64,000 nucleotides of DNA from the NCBI GenBank assembly GCA_945900945.1, contig CAMDKL010000001.1:1-64000 (forward strand), read 5' to 3'. Position 1 is the first letter of the stretch. The number at the start of each line of letters is the position of its first letter. Below are positions 9,012 through 18,262 of the stretch, one piece after another. The notes beneath the pieces were generated by a model. It was not told the DNA's origin. It searched no databases and saw nothing but the letters and a program-made list of their open reading frames with translations. This DNA comes from Pirellula staleyi DSM 6068 (GTDB lineage: Bacteria > Planctomycetota > Planctomycetia > Pirellulales > Pirellulaceae). A program made the translations under genes and the position numbers.

Positions 9012-9236
9012 ATGCAAGAAGCTGACAAGCAAGAAAACGTAGTAGACACTGCCAAACGAGTCAGTCGCTGCGATGCGCACGCAAAGGGTAGCATGCTAAA
9101 TCCGGTATCCTTTGATGAAATCTCTGCGGGCTCGCACGAAATCTTCATTGAATATTCGAACCAGCTTTACCGTCTGAGCCGCACTCGGTTGTGCAAACTG
9201 ATCCTTACCAAAGCGACGAACCCGTTTGGAAATTGA
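9012..9236 (+). CDS. hemP: Hemin uptake protein HemP
   Basis: A short protein whose C-terminal half (SAGSHEIFIEYSNQLYRLSR, then TRLCKLILTK) matches the HemP/HmuP family, which ends in a beta-hairpin and the L-I-L-T-K motif. HemP acts in haem or iron uptake, in some bacteria as a regulator of the haem receptor. No receptor gene adjoins it here. The start is uncertain: I used the ATG giving 74 residues. A GTG 24 bases upstream (82 residues) and an internal ATG at 9093 with AAAGGG before it (47 residues, the usual family length) are alternatives. The upstream repeat array ends just before it. Confidence 0.75.
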   Translation: MQEADKQENVVDTAKRVSRCDAHAKGSMLNPVSFDEISAGSHEIFIEYSNQLYRLSRTRLCKLILTKATNPFGN

Positions 9237-9255
9237 GGGAAAGCAGTCGCGTGAA

Positions 9256-10662
9256 TCATGGCTCGATCGAATGCCGCTTTAAACGCTCTCGAAGGGTTCC
9301 GCGATGCAAACCTAATCGTTGTGAGGCTCCGGCGATACTCCCTTTCGTGGACTTGAGAGTGGCTTCAAACAAAACTGGCTCGACCAAGGCCAAGAATTTT
9401 TCGTAGAGCCCCTCGTCATTTTCGTCCATGGATAACAATTCCCCTTCGATCCACCGAAGTACAGACTGTTGCATCGTCACTTCTCCTTGGTCATTTCGGA
9501 TTTCTGCGAAGCTACTTTGCAGATGCGATGCGTGGATCCTTTCACCACGCGACATAAGATGGGCGTGTTCGATCGTATTGCGAAGCTCACGCACGTTGCC
9601 TGGCCAGGGCCTTTTGGAGAGAATTGCAATTACGTCAGCGGTGATAGCAGTTTCAGCAGAAGCCCGCCCCAATCGTTCCAGAAGATGAATGCATAACTCG
9701 GCAATATCTTCTCGACGTTCTCGCAGCGATGGCAACGCGACATCGAATACGGCTAGGCGAAAGTAAAGATCTTCGCGAAATGTGCCTGCTCGTACCATCT
9801 CACGGAGGTTGCGATTGGTTGCGGCTAGGACTCTTGCATTGGACCTTTGAGTGATTGTCGTGCCCAATGGAGTGTACTCGCCGCTCTCGAGTACACGCAG
9901 TAGCTTTACCTGCTGACTAAGCGGGAGTTCTCCAATTTCATCTAGCAGAATTGTGCTGTCGTTGGCAGCCGAGAACAGACCTTCCCTGTTCCCAATCGCT
10001 CCAGTGAATGCACCTTTCACGTGACCAAACAACTCACTCTCTAGCAAAGACTCGCTCAGGGCAGGTAAAGCAACAGCATACATGGGCAAATGTTTGCGTG
10101 CGCTATTGGCATGAATCGCTTGCGCAACCAGTTCCTTTCCCGTTCCATTTTCGCCAGTAATGAGTACCGGAATCGAGCTCGATGCGGCCAACGCGATACG
10201 TCGGTAGACTTCCTGCATGCAATTCGATTTACCAACCAACGTTGCCTGTGGAAATCGCGAATTTCCCAGCGAAACGATTGGGTCGATGGCCAAGCCTGAT
10301 TTAGGTGTTGCGAGCAATCGCTGGACAACGGTCAGTGCCAGATCCAAATCAAAGGGCTTCGGCAAGTATTCCGACACTTGCTTGTCGAATGCGGCGATCG
10401 CGGTTTCGAGATTGCAAAAGGCGGTCATGAGAACAATCGGAACATCGCCATTCAGTTTTCGGAATTGGGCAATCGCATCCAGCCCGCTCATGCATGGTAA
10501 CCGAACGTCGAGAAGGATGATATCTGGGGGCCGGGACTGAGCTTCGGCCAGCGCTTGCTCGGCGCTACTTGCAATAGAAACATCAAACTTTTCGGATCGA
10601 AAGAGCCTGTCCAAGCTCCAGCAAATGGCGGCCTCATCATCGACGATTAGGATCCTGGCCAT
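9256..10662 (-). CDS. NtrC-family sigma-54-dependent response regulator
   Basis: A 468-residue activator. An N-terminal receiver domain (1-120) carries the DDE acidic cluster at 8-10 and phospho-acceptor Asp52 (LLDVRLP). An AAA+ domain follows with Walker A GENGTGKE, the sigma-54 contact loop GAFTGA and the DEIGELP Walker B. A Fis-type helix-turn-helix closes the protein (GASQRLGLHRGTLRERLKRH). It should activate sigma-54 promoters after phosphorylation by the sensor kinase encoded directly upstream, whose stop lies one base from this start. The target genes are not evident. Confidence 0.95.
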   Translation of the reverse strand: MARILIVDDEAAICWSLDRLFRSEKFDVSIASSAEQALAEAQSRPPDIILLDVRLPCMSGLDAIAQFRKLNGDVPIVLMTAFCNLETAIAAFDKQVSEYLPKPFDLDLALTVVQRLLATPKSGLAIDPIVSLGNSRFPQATLVGKSNCMQEVYRRIALAASSSIPVLITGENGTGKELVAQAIHANSARKHLPMYAVALPALSESLLESELFGHVKGAFTGAIGNREGLFSAANDSTILLDEIGELPLSQQVKLLRVLESGEYTPLGTTITQRSNARVLAATNRNLREMVRAGTFREDLYFRLAVFDVALPSLRERREDIAELCIHLLERLGRASAETAITADVIAILSKRPWPGNVRELRNTIEHAHLMSRGERIHASHLQSSFAEIRNDQGEVTMQQSVLRWIEGELLSMDENDEGLYEKFLALVEPVLFEATLKSTKGSIAGASQRLGLHRGTLRERLKRHSIEP

Positions 10663-10663
10663 A

Positions 10664-12019
10664 CTATGTTTTTCCTAAAGGAAAGTTAAAGCTGAATAGT
10701 GTCCGCTCGTTCTCGCGTTTCCAAACAATCTCGCCACCCATTGAACTGGCAGCTTGTTTCGCAACAAAAAGTCCCATCCCTAACCCCTCCGGTTTTGTTG
10801 AGATCATCGGTTCATAAATTCTTTCAGCGATATGAAGTGCGGGGCCTGGACCGGAATCTTGCACAGTGAAACATACACTCTGGGCGGCAGCACTACATTG
10901 AATCCATAGTTGCCCATTCTCACCGGCAGCTTGGATCGCATTGAGAACCAAGTTGAATATCACAGAGCTTAACGCTTCCGTGGTTTGCGATTGCACACAT
11001 TCAAGGCCTGGCCAAACTTTAACCGATAACTTGATCCCCCAGTGTTCAACCATCGGTTGCAATAGCAACAACGAATCATGGACAACAGCGTCGATCGATA
11101 GGCATGGTGTTGAGGAGTCTGTTGACGGAATTCTATCATACACCAATCGACTCAACAGAGACTCAGCGGTTCGAAGCTGATTGGAAGCGATCGTTAAAGG
11201 CTCGCCATCTGTATTGGGGTTTTCCCGTTGATATGTTTGAATGGCTAGCCTAACCCCAGCCAGGGAGTTTCGGAAATCGTGGGCAAGCCCTCGGGATAAC
11301 TGTAGAACCAAACGGTCACGTTCGGTTTCTCGAAGGGTGTTTTCAGAAGTCTGCAACTGTTCGGCCATGCGTTTGATTCCCGCACTTAGTCTCCCCAGTT
11401 CATCGTTCGGTCCCACGTCGATTCGCATGCTGTAATCGCGTTCACCAATTCTTCCTACTTGATTTTCGATCAACCGAATCCTACTGACGATCCGTGAAAA
11501 TTGATAGATGGCAACAGCCGCAAATGCGACCACCAGGAACGCACCCGTCACAATGGGAATCATGGCCGCAGAAAATCGCGAACGAGATAGTTGGGTTTGA
11601 GGAACGAGGATTGCCAACTGAAGTGTGTCGTCGGGCTCGATATTATTTGCAGACGGTATCCTCCAATTAGAAATCGTGACGTTCGACCACTCGCATTGAA
11701 AGTCCGGCAATTGAAAACGGCTTACATCCGGGATGCCTTCACGAGGAGCTAGTTCCGTTGTTGTTGCGACGAGTCTTCCGGTTCTGTCCAGCAAGATCAA
11801 ATCCGTTTGGGTGAGCTTTGCAATCGTCGACAGAACTTGAGGGGTGAGCGGAAAGGCTGGTCGACCCAACACATTTACTACTGAATCCACTCGCTCACGA
11901 AACAAATGCCGAGCCGCCGAAGTTGCATACACCCAAGCCCCTAGGGTACAGCAGGCAATGACAACGGCGGAAACCCATGCGTAAGTGATCAACCATCGCC
12001 TCAGTAGTGAGCTTTTCAT
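10664..12019 (-). CDS. Membrane sensor histidine kinase, partner of the NtrC-type regulator
   Basis: About 451 residues. Transmembrane segment 1 (about 10-32) and segment 2 (about 151-173) bracket a periplasmic sensor domain of about 120 residues. A HAMP linker follows (IGERDYSMRIDVGPNDELG), then an H-box with His247 (RGLAHDFRNSLAG) and a HATPase domain with an N-box (NLVLNAIQAA), DSGPGP and GLGMGLFVAK. It autophosphorylates and passes phosphate to the regulator encoded one base downstream, so the two form an operon. The ATG starting MKSSLLRRW is chosen because it puts positive residues right before the first membrane helix; an in-frame ATG 12 codons upstream adds only an unlikely leader. The signal sensed is unknown. 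Confidence 0.93.
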   Translation of the reverse strand: MKSSLLRRWLITYAWVSAVVIACCTLGAWVYATSAARHLFRERVDSVVNVLGRPAFPLTPQVLSTIAKLTQTDLILLDRTGRLVATTTELAPREGIPDVSRFQLPDFQCEWSNVTISNWRIPSANNIEPDDTLQLAILVPQTQLSRSRFSAAMIPIVTGAFLVVAFAAVAIYQFSRIVSRIRLIENQVGRIGERDYSMRIDVGPNDELGRLSAGIKRMAEQLQTSENTLRETERDRLVLQLSRGLAHDFRNSLAGVRLAIQTYQRENPNTDGEPLTIASNQLRTAESLLSRLVYDRIPSTDSSTPCLSIDAVVHDSLLLLQPMVEHWGIKLSVKVWPGLECVQSQTTEALSSVIFNLVLNAIQAAGENGQLWIQCSAAAQSVCFTVQDSGPGPALHIAERIYEPMISTKPEGLGMGLFVAKQAASSMGGEIVWKRENERTLFSFNFPLGKT

Positions 12020-12356
12020 AATAACATCCAAGCAAAAAAACCGAGGTGGCGGCATGCATTCTAATCAATGTTCCACAGATCCCCTTCGAACGCAATCGGG
12101 GCTACGGGCATGTCTTAAAATTCGCCACTCCCGCCGGATTATTCACCATGTTCCATTTTGACAATTCAGACAAATTCAAAGATAGCTTGAAACTTTTAGT
12201 CATTCGTCGGATTTCTAGCACCATTTGATCCAACATTCTCGGTTGCACCGCCGTTGGGAATAGCAATTGCTAGTCAACGCGAACAGAGGCCTCGCCAAAC
12301 AAGGAGGATTGCCAGTCCGCAATGAGTCATCAAGCTTACAACTGTGGGAAGTCATT
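12020..12356. other. Intergenic region between divergent genes
   Basis: This stretch separates the kinase start from the DUF1559 start and should hold both promoters. I see no gene, strong hairpin or repeat in it. A possible TTG start for the DUF1559 gene lies at 12267, preceded by GGGAA. Confidence 0.4.
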
Positions 12357-13430
12357 TTGAAAAAAGCACGGATTCGATTGTCATCCAGGTACCCAAAGAA
12401 AATCTTAATCCAAGTTCAGCCTAACTCAATGCGGGCATTTACACTCGTTGAACTATTGGTTGTCATCGCGATTATCGGAATTTTGGTCGGGCTTCTGCTA
12501 CCGGCAGTTCAAATGGCTAGGGAGGCCGCTCGCCGTATGTCCTGTGGCAACAATATCAAACAAATTGGGTTGGCAATGCAGAACTACGTTTCGGCAACCA
12601 GACGAATTCCCCCTAGCGCGTGCGTTAACACCAGGGTGACCAACAATAACTCTTGGAGTATCCATGGACGATTGCTCCCCTATCTTGAACAAAATACTCT
12701 CTCAAACGAAATCGATCTGAGTATTGGTTGGCAGAACTACCCGATACTCAGTAACTTTGCTGTGTCAGTCTATCGATGCCCATCGGATCCTAAAGCATCT
12801 ATCCCACGCGCTTCTACAGGCACAACATCCACCATCCATTTGATGCCAACTACCTACGGGTTTAATGTGGGTACTTGGTTCGTCTTCGATTCCGTTAGCG
12901 GTCGAGGAGGTGACGGTTCGACCCATCCCAACGCACGATTTGGCTTAGAATCACTCTCGGATGGAACGAGCAACACGCTTTGGTGCGCCGAAACTCACGC
13001 TTGGCAATCATACACTCGCAATGCGGGACCGTCATCGACGACTATCCCAAAGACAGTAACCGAGGCAGCATCCATCGCAAATTCAGGGCTCATGGATCGC
13101 CTGCTGAGCGACGGTACTGGTACTGGGCACATTGAGTGGACCAATGGCCACAGCCATCACAGCTGCTTCACCGTAACGTTCTCTCCTAACACACGTGTAC
13201 CCTTCGTCTTCAACGGGATAACCTACAACATAGATTACAGCTCACAAGCAGAAGGATCGAGTACGACGCGTCCCTCTTATGCCTTTCTGACGTCTCGGAG
13301 TTGGCATACCGGTGTTGTCAACGCCGGTATGGCCGATGGCTCGGTGCAAGCCGTCAGCAACGGGATTGATAACGCGGTGTGGCGAGCTCTCGGTACGCGC
13401 GCCGGCGGTGAAGTCACAGGATTGGAGTAA
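12357..13430 (+). CDS. DUF1559 prepilin-like secreted protein
   Basis: A type IV pilin-like N-terminus, [19 protein letters not shown], is followed by [20 protein letters not shown], the hallmark of DUF1559 proteins, which are heavily expanded in planctomycetes. The C-terminus has the usual [16 protein letters not shown] and a final RAGGE. Prepilin peptidase would cut before the Phe, with Ala in place of the common Gly at -1. The start is ambiguous. I used a TTG with GGGAAG five bases upstream (MKKARIRL); the ATG at 12429 would leave only a three-residue leader. The function of the family is unknown; pseudopilin-like surface structures are usually suggested. Confidence 0.85.
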   Translation: MKKARIRLSSRYPKKILIQVQPNSMRAFTLVELLVVIAIIGILVGLLLPAVQMAREAARRMSCGNNIKQIGLAMQNYVSATRRIPPSACVNTRVTNNNSWSIHGRLLPYLEQNTLSNEIDLSIGWQNYPILSNFAVSVYRCPSDPKASIPRASTGTTSTIHLMPTTYGFNVGTWFVFDSVSGRGGDGSTHPNARFGLESLSDGTSNTLWCAETHAWQSYTRNAGPSSTTIPKTVTEAASIANSGLMDRLLSDGTGTGHIEWTNGHSHHSCFTVTFSPNTRVPFVFNGITYNIDYSSQAEGSSTTRPSYAFLTSRSWHTGVVNAGMADGSVQAVSNGIDNAVWRALGTRAGGEVTGLE

Positions 13431-13580
13431 GCCGATCACGACCCTGACGAAGTCGTTTTATCTCCACCTATCTGATGCACCCACGTTGCCAGTAATTTAA
13501 TCCTAGTGGTCCTACTGATATCTAACGCATGAGCTTTCGTTCTATGCCGATGAGTCAGTCTTCCGAAGATACTCTGAGCA

Positions 13581-14276
13581 TTAGCCACCAAGCAGGAATT
13601 GCCGGCCATAGCGAAGATGTTCCGTCATCGCTTTTGCCGCCGCCGTGGCCTCGCCCGAGTTGATTGCGGCCACGATTGCAGCGTGATCTTGCTGACTTTT
13701 CAAGAGTCGACCGTTGGATAGTTGATTGATACGCAGAACCGAGCGGTAGAGTTTGTCGAAACACCGCGTCAGCCATGCAGTCATCTCTCGGTTGTCCAAC
13801 AAACTCGCAATAAGCATGTGAAACTCGATATCGAGTCGGGTTGCCGCAAGGGCATCGCCGGCCAGTGCGGCAGCATGCTGTTTCGTCAGGTTTCCGGCCA
13901 AACGTTCGTTTTGATCAGCGGAGAGAACACGGCTGGCGAGTTGCGAGGCCATAAAAGGCTCCATGGCTAATCGCATGTCAAACAGTTCCGTAATGTCGCG
14001 CACGGAAAGTTCCTTTACGACGATCCCTTGCTGCGGCGAAACTGCCACCAGCCCTTGTGCCTCTAAATGTTCCAGCGCCGATCGAATTGGGGTCTTGCTT
14101 ATTTGAAGCTTTTCGACCAGCTGGCGTTCAGACAAGAATGTGTTAGGCGGGTAAATGCCGGTCTGAATGAGCTCTTTCAACTCGGTATAAGCCTGGTCCT
14201 TGAGCAGGGTTTTCTCGGCCCCAGGGGTGGTTGCGGGCTTGGTCCGTGGACTCTTTGCTGCGAGCTTCGTTTTCAT
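13581..14276 (-). CDS. GntR-family transcriptional regulator with FCD domain
   Basis: About 231 residues: a winged helix at the N-terminus (FLSERQLVEKLQISKTPIRS, EHLEAQGLVAV) and an all-helical FCD effector domain with metal-ligand-like positions (FDMRLAMEP, RLDIEFHMLIA, QQDHAAIVAAI). FadR-subfamily regulators bind small carboxylates or sugars and usually repress neighbouring catabolic genes. The divergent neighbours are decayed (DUF4038 family and others), so its original regulon may be lost. The start is the ATG of MKTKLAAKSP; the frame stays open about 41 codons upstream, but that part looks non-coding. Confidence 0.9.
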   Translation of the reverse strand: MKTKLAAKSPRTKPATTPGAEKTLLKDQAYTELKELIQTGIYPPNTFLSERQLVEKLQISKTPIRSALEHLEAQGLVAVSPQQGIVVKELSVRDITELFDMRLAMEPFMASQLASRVLSADQNERLAGNLTKQHAAALAGDALAATRLDIEFHMLIASLLDNREMTAWLTRCFDKLYRSVLRINQLSNGRLLKSQQDHAAIVAAINSGEATAAAKAMTEHLRYGRQFLLGG

Positions 14277-14472
14277 TCGGATATTGTACGCAGCCGTCTT
14301 GGGAGGTTCAAGATCTGATTGACATATTACTAAGATATAAGTAAGATACTGGCCGCAAGAATACGCATTGTATTTCGCAAAGCCCTCGTTGGCAGTCAAG
14401 AATTGTCCAGCGAGACGCGACCGCAGCTAACTAACTCGTTCCATTCAAAACCTCTCAAGTAGAAAGAACCTA

Positions 14473-14866
14473 ATGAGGCCTCGAAGACTAATGATCTTGT
14501 CGGCAGTGTTCATTCTGTCCCAACTTCCGTGTGCGAGGGCTTCAGAGCCGGTACTTTCCAAACTCGCGGTCAGCGAGAATAAACACTTTCTGACCACGCA
14601 GGATGGCAAGCCATTTTTCTGGCTCGGCGACACGGCCTGGGAATTGTTTCATCGGCTCAATCGCGAAGAAGCAGCTCAGTTCTTGCAGCGTCGCGCCGAG
14701 CAAGGCTTTACCGTGATATTGGGGGCGCTATTGGCATGACAAATTCAATGACGGCAATACGGGAGAGAAAGAGTTCATCCCACCCACCCCGGGTGAGATG
14801 CTAGACTGGGTGTTGGTACTCGATGACGAAGCCAAAAACTACCCAGCCCCAGGGCAACGCAAATGA
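14473..14866 (+). pseudogene. DUF4038 glycoside hydrolase-like gene with internal deletion
   Basis: The 5' part encodes a signal peptide and [20 protein letters not shown] then [18 protein letters not shown], the N-terminus of the DUF4038 (GH140-like) TIM-barrel hydrolases. After that the frame breaks, and a +1-shifted frame from about 14729 encodes [22 protein letters not shown], typical of the C-terminal domain found after DUF4038. The roughly 300 residues between are missing, so 5' and 3' ends have been joined by deletion. The product, if made, cannot be an active hydrolase. GH140 enzymes release apiose from pectin. Confidence 0.8.
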
Positions 14867-15055
14867 TCCATTATTCGTGTCTATGGATAGTCCTCGTCCT
14901 TAGTAATGTGTCAGCGTTGGACCACACGATTCCACCGGATTGCTGCATTGTAAACGGCGAAGTGAGTTTGCGAGGGGCTTCGGCCGACAATCCAATCCTT
15001 TACGACAACGATTGGTGATTTGATGTATTCGATAAGCATCGTGCGGGAAATAAGT
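14863..15055 (+). pseudogene. 5' end of a decayed secreted-protein gene
   Basis: An ATG overlapping the previous stop (ATGA) begins a hydrophobic signal-like leader ([20 protein letters not shown]). About 30 residues follow, with GEVSLRGASADNPILYDNDW and then TGA. Reading through the TGA gives W/FDVFDKHRAGNK, so TGG to TGA nonsense is possible. The frame then enters the palindromic repeat and the next remnant. I do not recognise the family. The overlap suggests it was once coupled to the DUF4038 gene. Confidence 0.5.
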
Positions 15056-15105
15056 GTCGCCTTTCGCTCCGCGAAAGTAGCGTTTTGCTTTTCTTTCGCG
15101 GAGAA
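15056..15105. repeat. CTTTCGC-TCC-GCGAAAG palindromic repeat
   Basis: A hairpin with a 7-bp stem (CTTTCGC and GCGAAAG, 15061-15077) is followed by a partial second copy (CTTTCGCGGAG, from 15093). It sits at the junction between two gene remnants. From memory, this sequence type is a common dispersed repeat in Pirellulaceae genomes; copy number would need a search. Confidence 0.6.
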
Positions 15106-15109
15106 ACCA

Positions 15110-15452
15110 GGACACAAGCAAGGCACGAACTCCTACGCGACTCCGACGCCGGCGACCGATGGCGAAAGAGTCTATGCGGTGTTCGGGGCACAGCGACTTG
15201 CTATCGGGCCGAAAGCGGCGAGGTCGTCTGGCAGAAACGCCTCGATGGCTCTTGCTGCTCTTCGCCCGTTTTTGCCGATGGCCATATCTATTTCCTCTCA
15301 GAGCAAGGCCAGACGACCGTGCTGGCCACTGGAGAGCGATTCGAAGTGCTAGCCAAGTACCCATTGAATGAAAAGTGCAGGCTTCTATGGCGGTCTCACA
15401 TCATAGACTGTTCATTCGCGGCGAGAAACATTTGTGGTGCATTGGCAGGTAA
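15110..15452 (+). pseudogene. PQQ-like beta-propeller gene remnant, frameshifted
   Basis: Pieces of a PQQ-like propeller protein lie in three frames: NSYATPTPATDGERVYAVFG, then ESGEVVWQKRLDGSCCSSPV and FADGHIYFLSEQGQTTVLA, then the C-terminal ASMAVSHHRLFIRGEKHLWC ending IGR and TAA at 15450-15452. Order and sequence fit the end of a secreted outer-membrane-assembly-like propeller, but blades are missing between the first two pieces and a shift precedes the last. It is the third decayed gene in a row and stops about 70 bases before the next operon. Confidence 0.75.
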
Positions 15453-15521
15453 GTCGCACAATTTGAATTATTATCGCTTAATCCAAGGTTTGAATTGGAC
15501 CTATCCCCTCAGGGTTTCCCA

Positions 15522-18158
15522 ATGAATTTTTACCGGCGACTACCAACAATATTGCGGCTCGCTTTCATGCGAGCACGGGGATTATCGGCCTCCCTCTTGC
15601 TGTTGCTGCCGACTGCGAATGCTTCCCAATTAAGCGTAATACCAGAGGAGCTCGAACTTACTGGTCACGATCCGCTTCATGGTGTGGTGGTTTCCTTGAC
15701 TGACGATAACGGCAAGGTTACCGACGTGACTCGACGAGTCTCGTATGCGATGGATAATTCTGACATCGCCTCCGTTGAAGCCAAAGGGAGTGTCCGAGCT
15801 TTGTCTGAGGGTCAAGCGACCTTGACTGTAAGAATTGACGACCTCTCGGTAAAGGTCCCAGTTTCGGTGGCGAGCTTCTACGACCGGCCTGTTCCCTCCT
15901 TCCAACAAGATGTGCTACCGATCTTGACGCGGAACGGTTGCAATATGGGTGGATGCCACGGCAAGCTCGCTGGCCAAAATGGATTTCGTTTGTCGCTGCG
16001 AGGCTACGCTCCGGAGTGGGATCACGCTTGGATTACTCGCGAGGTGAATGGACGAAGATTGGATTTTGCTTTTCCCGAAAGCAGTCTTCTACTTACGAAG
16101 CCTTCTGGCGGTGTGCCACACGAGGGAGGCGTTCGGTTTCGTCCAGATTCGCGTATGTGGCAAGTGCTTCGAGAATGGGTCGCGGCGCGAGCGCCCGGCC
16201 CCAAATCCGATGAGTCGGATGCTACGAGTCTTGAAGTTCTTCCAGGAGATCTAGTTATGGCGGTTGGCGAAACACAGCAATTGCTTGTGCGAGCGAAGTA
16301 CGCCGATGGAAGGGTGCGAGATGTAACCTGGCTCGCCCAGTTCTTTTCGAACGAGGAGGTGACGATTTCCGTGAAACCATCTGGGTTAGTGACACCGTTA
16401 CGAAGCGGCGAAGGGGCGGTACGAGTTCACTTTCAAGGCTTGGTGTCCGTAGTGCGTTTTACTATTCCGTACCCTAACACCGTTCCCCCCGAGGTCTACG
16501 CCGCTCAACGGAATGTGCTGGACCGTCCGCTGTTTGAAAAACTACAGTTGCTTCGATTGCCGCCTGCTGGCCCGTGTACTGACGAAACGTTTTTGAGAAG
16601 GGTTTACCTGGATGGAGCGGGAATATTGCCGACGCCTAAGGAGGTTGCGGCATTCCTAGCAGATAGGAGTGTCGACAAGCGCGCTGAAGTTATCGAGGCA
16701 CTCCTTCAACGACCGGAGTTCGTTGACTATTGGACCCTTCAGCTTGCGGATCTTCTGCAGAACCGAAAAGAGCGGGACCATGATGTGCGAGGTCCGAAGG
16801 GGGTAAAGGCGTTTCATGTGTGGTTGCGTGCGCAGGTGGCAGTCAACCGATCTTGGAGCGACATCGCTCGCGAGGTGCTTCTAGTCAAAGGGGACGTAGT
16901 CAAGCAGCCGCAAGCGGGCTACTTTGTCACCACTATAGGTGAGTTCAACAAAGTGGAAGAGAGCGAACTGCCGGATAGCGTTGCACAGTCATTCTTAGGG
17001 ACTCGCATTGGATGTGCACGATGCCACAATCATCCCCTCGAACGCTACACTCAGGATGACTTCTATCATTTCGCAGCCTGTTTTTCGAAGGTAAACCTCG
17101 ACCGCAAAGGCCCGCAATCCGGTGCGACTTCAGTCACTCAGACGAGCCGCAATGAACGCGAGCAACAAAAACGCGTCGCAGAAGCTGCGACCAAGCTTGC
17201 AGAGGCATGCCTTGCCAGTACCTCGGATGAAGAGAAGGCAAAGCAGATTACGGATCAAAAACGCGAGCTGGACGAACAAACAAAACGCTTGAAGGAAATT
17301 CAGGATAAAGTACCCGGTGTAAATCAACCGCGCACCAATAAGTTCATGATAGCCCAGCCGCTCGATCGCTCCGCGCTGAAGTTCGATATTGGTGCAGACC
17401 CGCGTGTGCCCTTTGTAACTTGGATGTTGGCCAGCGAGAATTTTTCCGGTGCGATGGTGAATCGTCTGTGGAAGCATTTCTTTGCGGTGGGGCTTGTTGA
17501 GCCCGTCGATGACCTGCGAGCTAGTAATCCGCCGTCGAACCTTGCATTATGGAAAGTGATGAATGACGAGTTCCGCAGTCACAATTACGACCTCAAACAT
17601 GTTGTCCGTCTCATCCTCAATTCTAGAGCGTGGCAACTTGATTCATCGACCACATCGGAAAATGAAAACGACACGCGTTTCTACTCGCACTACAATGCGA
17701 AACGACTTCCGGCAGAGGTCTTGCTCGATGCGATTGCCGAAGCAACGGAAGTACCGAACCGGTTTCCTGGCTATCCAGTTGGACTGCGCGCGATGCAGCT
17801 CGCGGATTCGAATGCGGATTCCTATTTCCTAACGCTGTTCGGTCGAAGCGATCGCGTAACGGCCTGCGCTTGCGAGCGGAAACAAGAAGTCACGCTGCCA
17901 CAGCTATTGCACTTAAGCAATAGTGAGGATCTTACGGCAAGCATCCGTAACGCCGATGGAAGACTTGCTAGATTGCTCAAAGATTCAGACTCCGCAACAA
18001 TAACCGACGAAATCTTCCTATCAACCTTGAGTCGACTTCCAACCGAGACTGAGCGTTCAACGATCACTGCTACACTTTCAACAGACAGTACTGATTTGGT
18101 GATTGCGGATCTTTTTTGGGCTTTGCTCAACTCGAAAGAGTTCGCGTTTAATCACTGA
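15522..18158 (+). CDS. Ig-like (Big_2)/cytochrome c/DUF1549/DUF1553 secreted protein
   Basis: About 878 residues. The signal peptide ends near TANASQ. An Ig-like domain follows (SVIPEELELTG..., SEGQATLTVRIDDLSVKVPV), then a planctomycete heme-type motif CNMGGCHGK (about 140-148). A second Ig-like stretch (LEVLPGDLVMAVGETQQLLV) precedes DUF1549 with CARCHNHP (about 498) and DUF1553. Unlike the other PSD1 proteins here it has Ig-like domains and no LamG. It heads a four-gene operon with DUF1501, PPC-domain and cytochrome-WD40 proteins. The start is the ATG of MNFYRRL; a nine-codon upstream extension from TTG is less likely. The role is presumed extracellular electron transfer or polymer processing; this is inference. 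Confidence 0.92.
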   Translation: MNFYRRLPTILRLAFMRARGLSASLLLLLPTANASQLSVIPEELELTGHDPLHGVVVSLTDDNGKVTDVTRRVSYAMDNSDIASVEAKGSVRALSEGQATLTVRIDDLSVKVPVSVASFYDRPVPSFQQDVLPILTRNGCNMGGCHGKLAGQNGFRLSLRGYAPEWDHAWITREVNGRRLDFAFPESSLLLTKPSGGVPHEGGVRFRPDSRMWQVLREWVAARAPGPKSDESDATSLEVLPGDLVMAVGETQQLLVRAKYADGRVRDVTWLAQFFSNEEVTISVKPSGLVTPLRSGEGAVRVHFQGLVSVVRFTIPYPNTVPPEVYAAQRNVLDRPLFEKLQLLRLPPAGPCTDETFLRRVYLDGAGILPTPKEVAAFLADRSVDKRAEVIEALLQRPEFVDYWTLQLADLLQNRKERDHDVRGPKGVKAFHVWLRAQVAVNRSWSDIAREVLLVKGDVVKQPQAGYFVTTIGEFNKVEESELPDSVAQSFLGTRIGCARCHNHPLERYTQDDFYHFAACFSKVNLDRKGPQSGATSVTQTSRNEREQQKRVAEAATKLAEACLASTSDEEKAKQITDQKRELDEQTKRLKEIQDKVPGVNQPRTNKFMIAQPLDRSALKFDIGADPRVPFVTWMLASENFSGAMVNRLWKHFFAVGLVEPVDDLRASNPPSNLALWKVMNDEFRSHNYDLKHVVRLILNSRAWQLDSSTTSENENDTRFYSHYNAKRLPAEVLLDAIAEATEVPNRFPGYPVGLRAMQLADSNADSYFLTLFGRSDRVTACACERKQEVTLPQLLHLSNSEDLTASIRNADGRLARLLKDSDSATITDEIFLSTLSRLPTETERSTITATLSTDSTDLVIADLFWALLNSKEFAFNH

Positions 18159-18262
18159 CCTAACACGACGCAGAAAATTGACTAAAAATACACTCCTGAC
18201 GAAGTCATCCTGACACGATTCATCACCTAAGGCAAACCGTCGATAAAAATAGGGTACCAATC

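Noticed and set aside
15020-15525. Overlapping frames as separate hypothetical genes
   Set aside because: Their residues include a translated palindromic repeat and parts of one PQQ propeller in shifted frames, so they are one dead gene.
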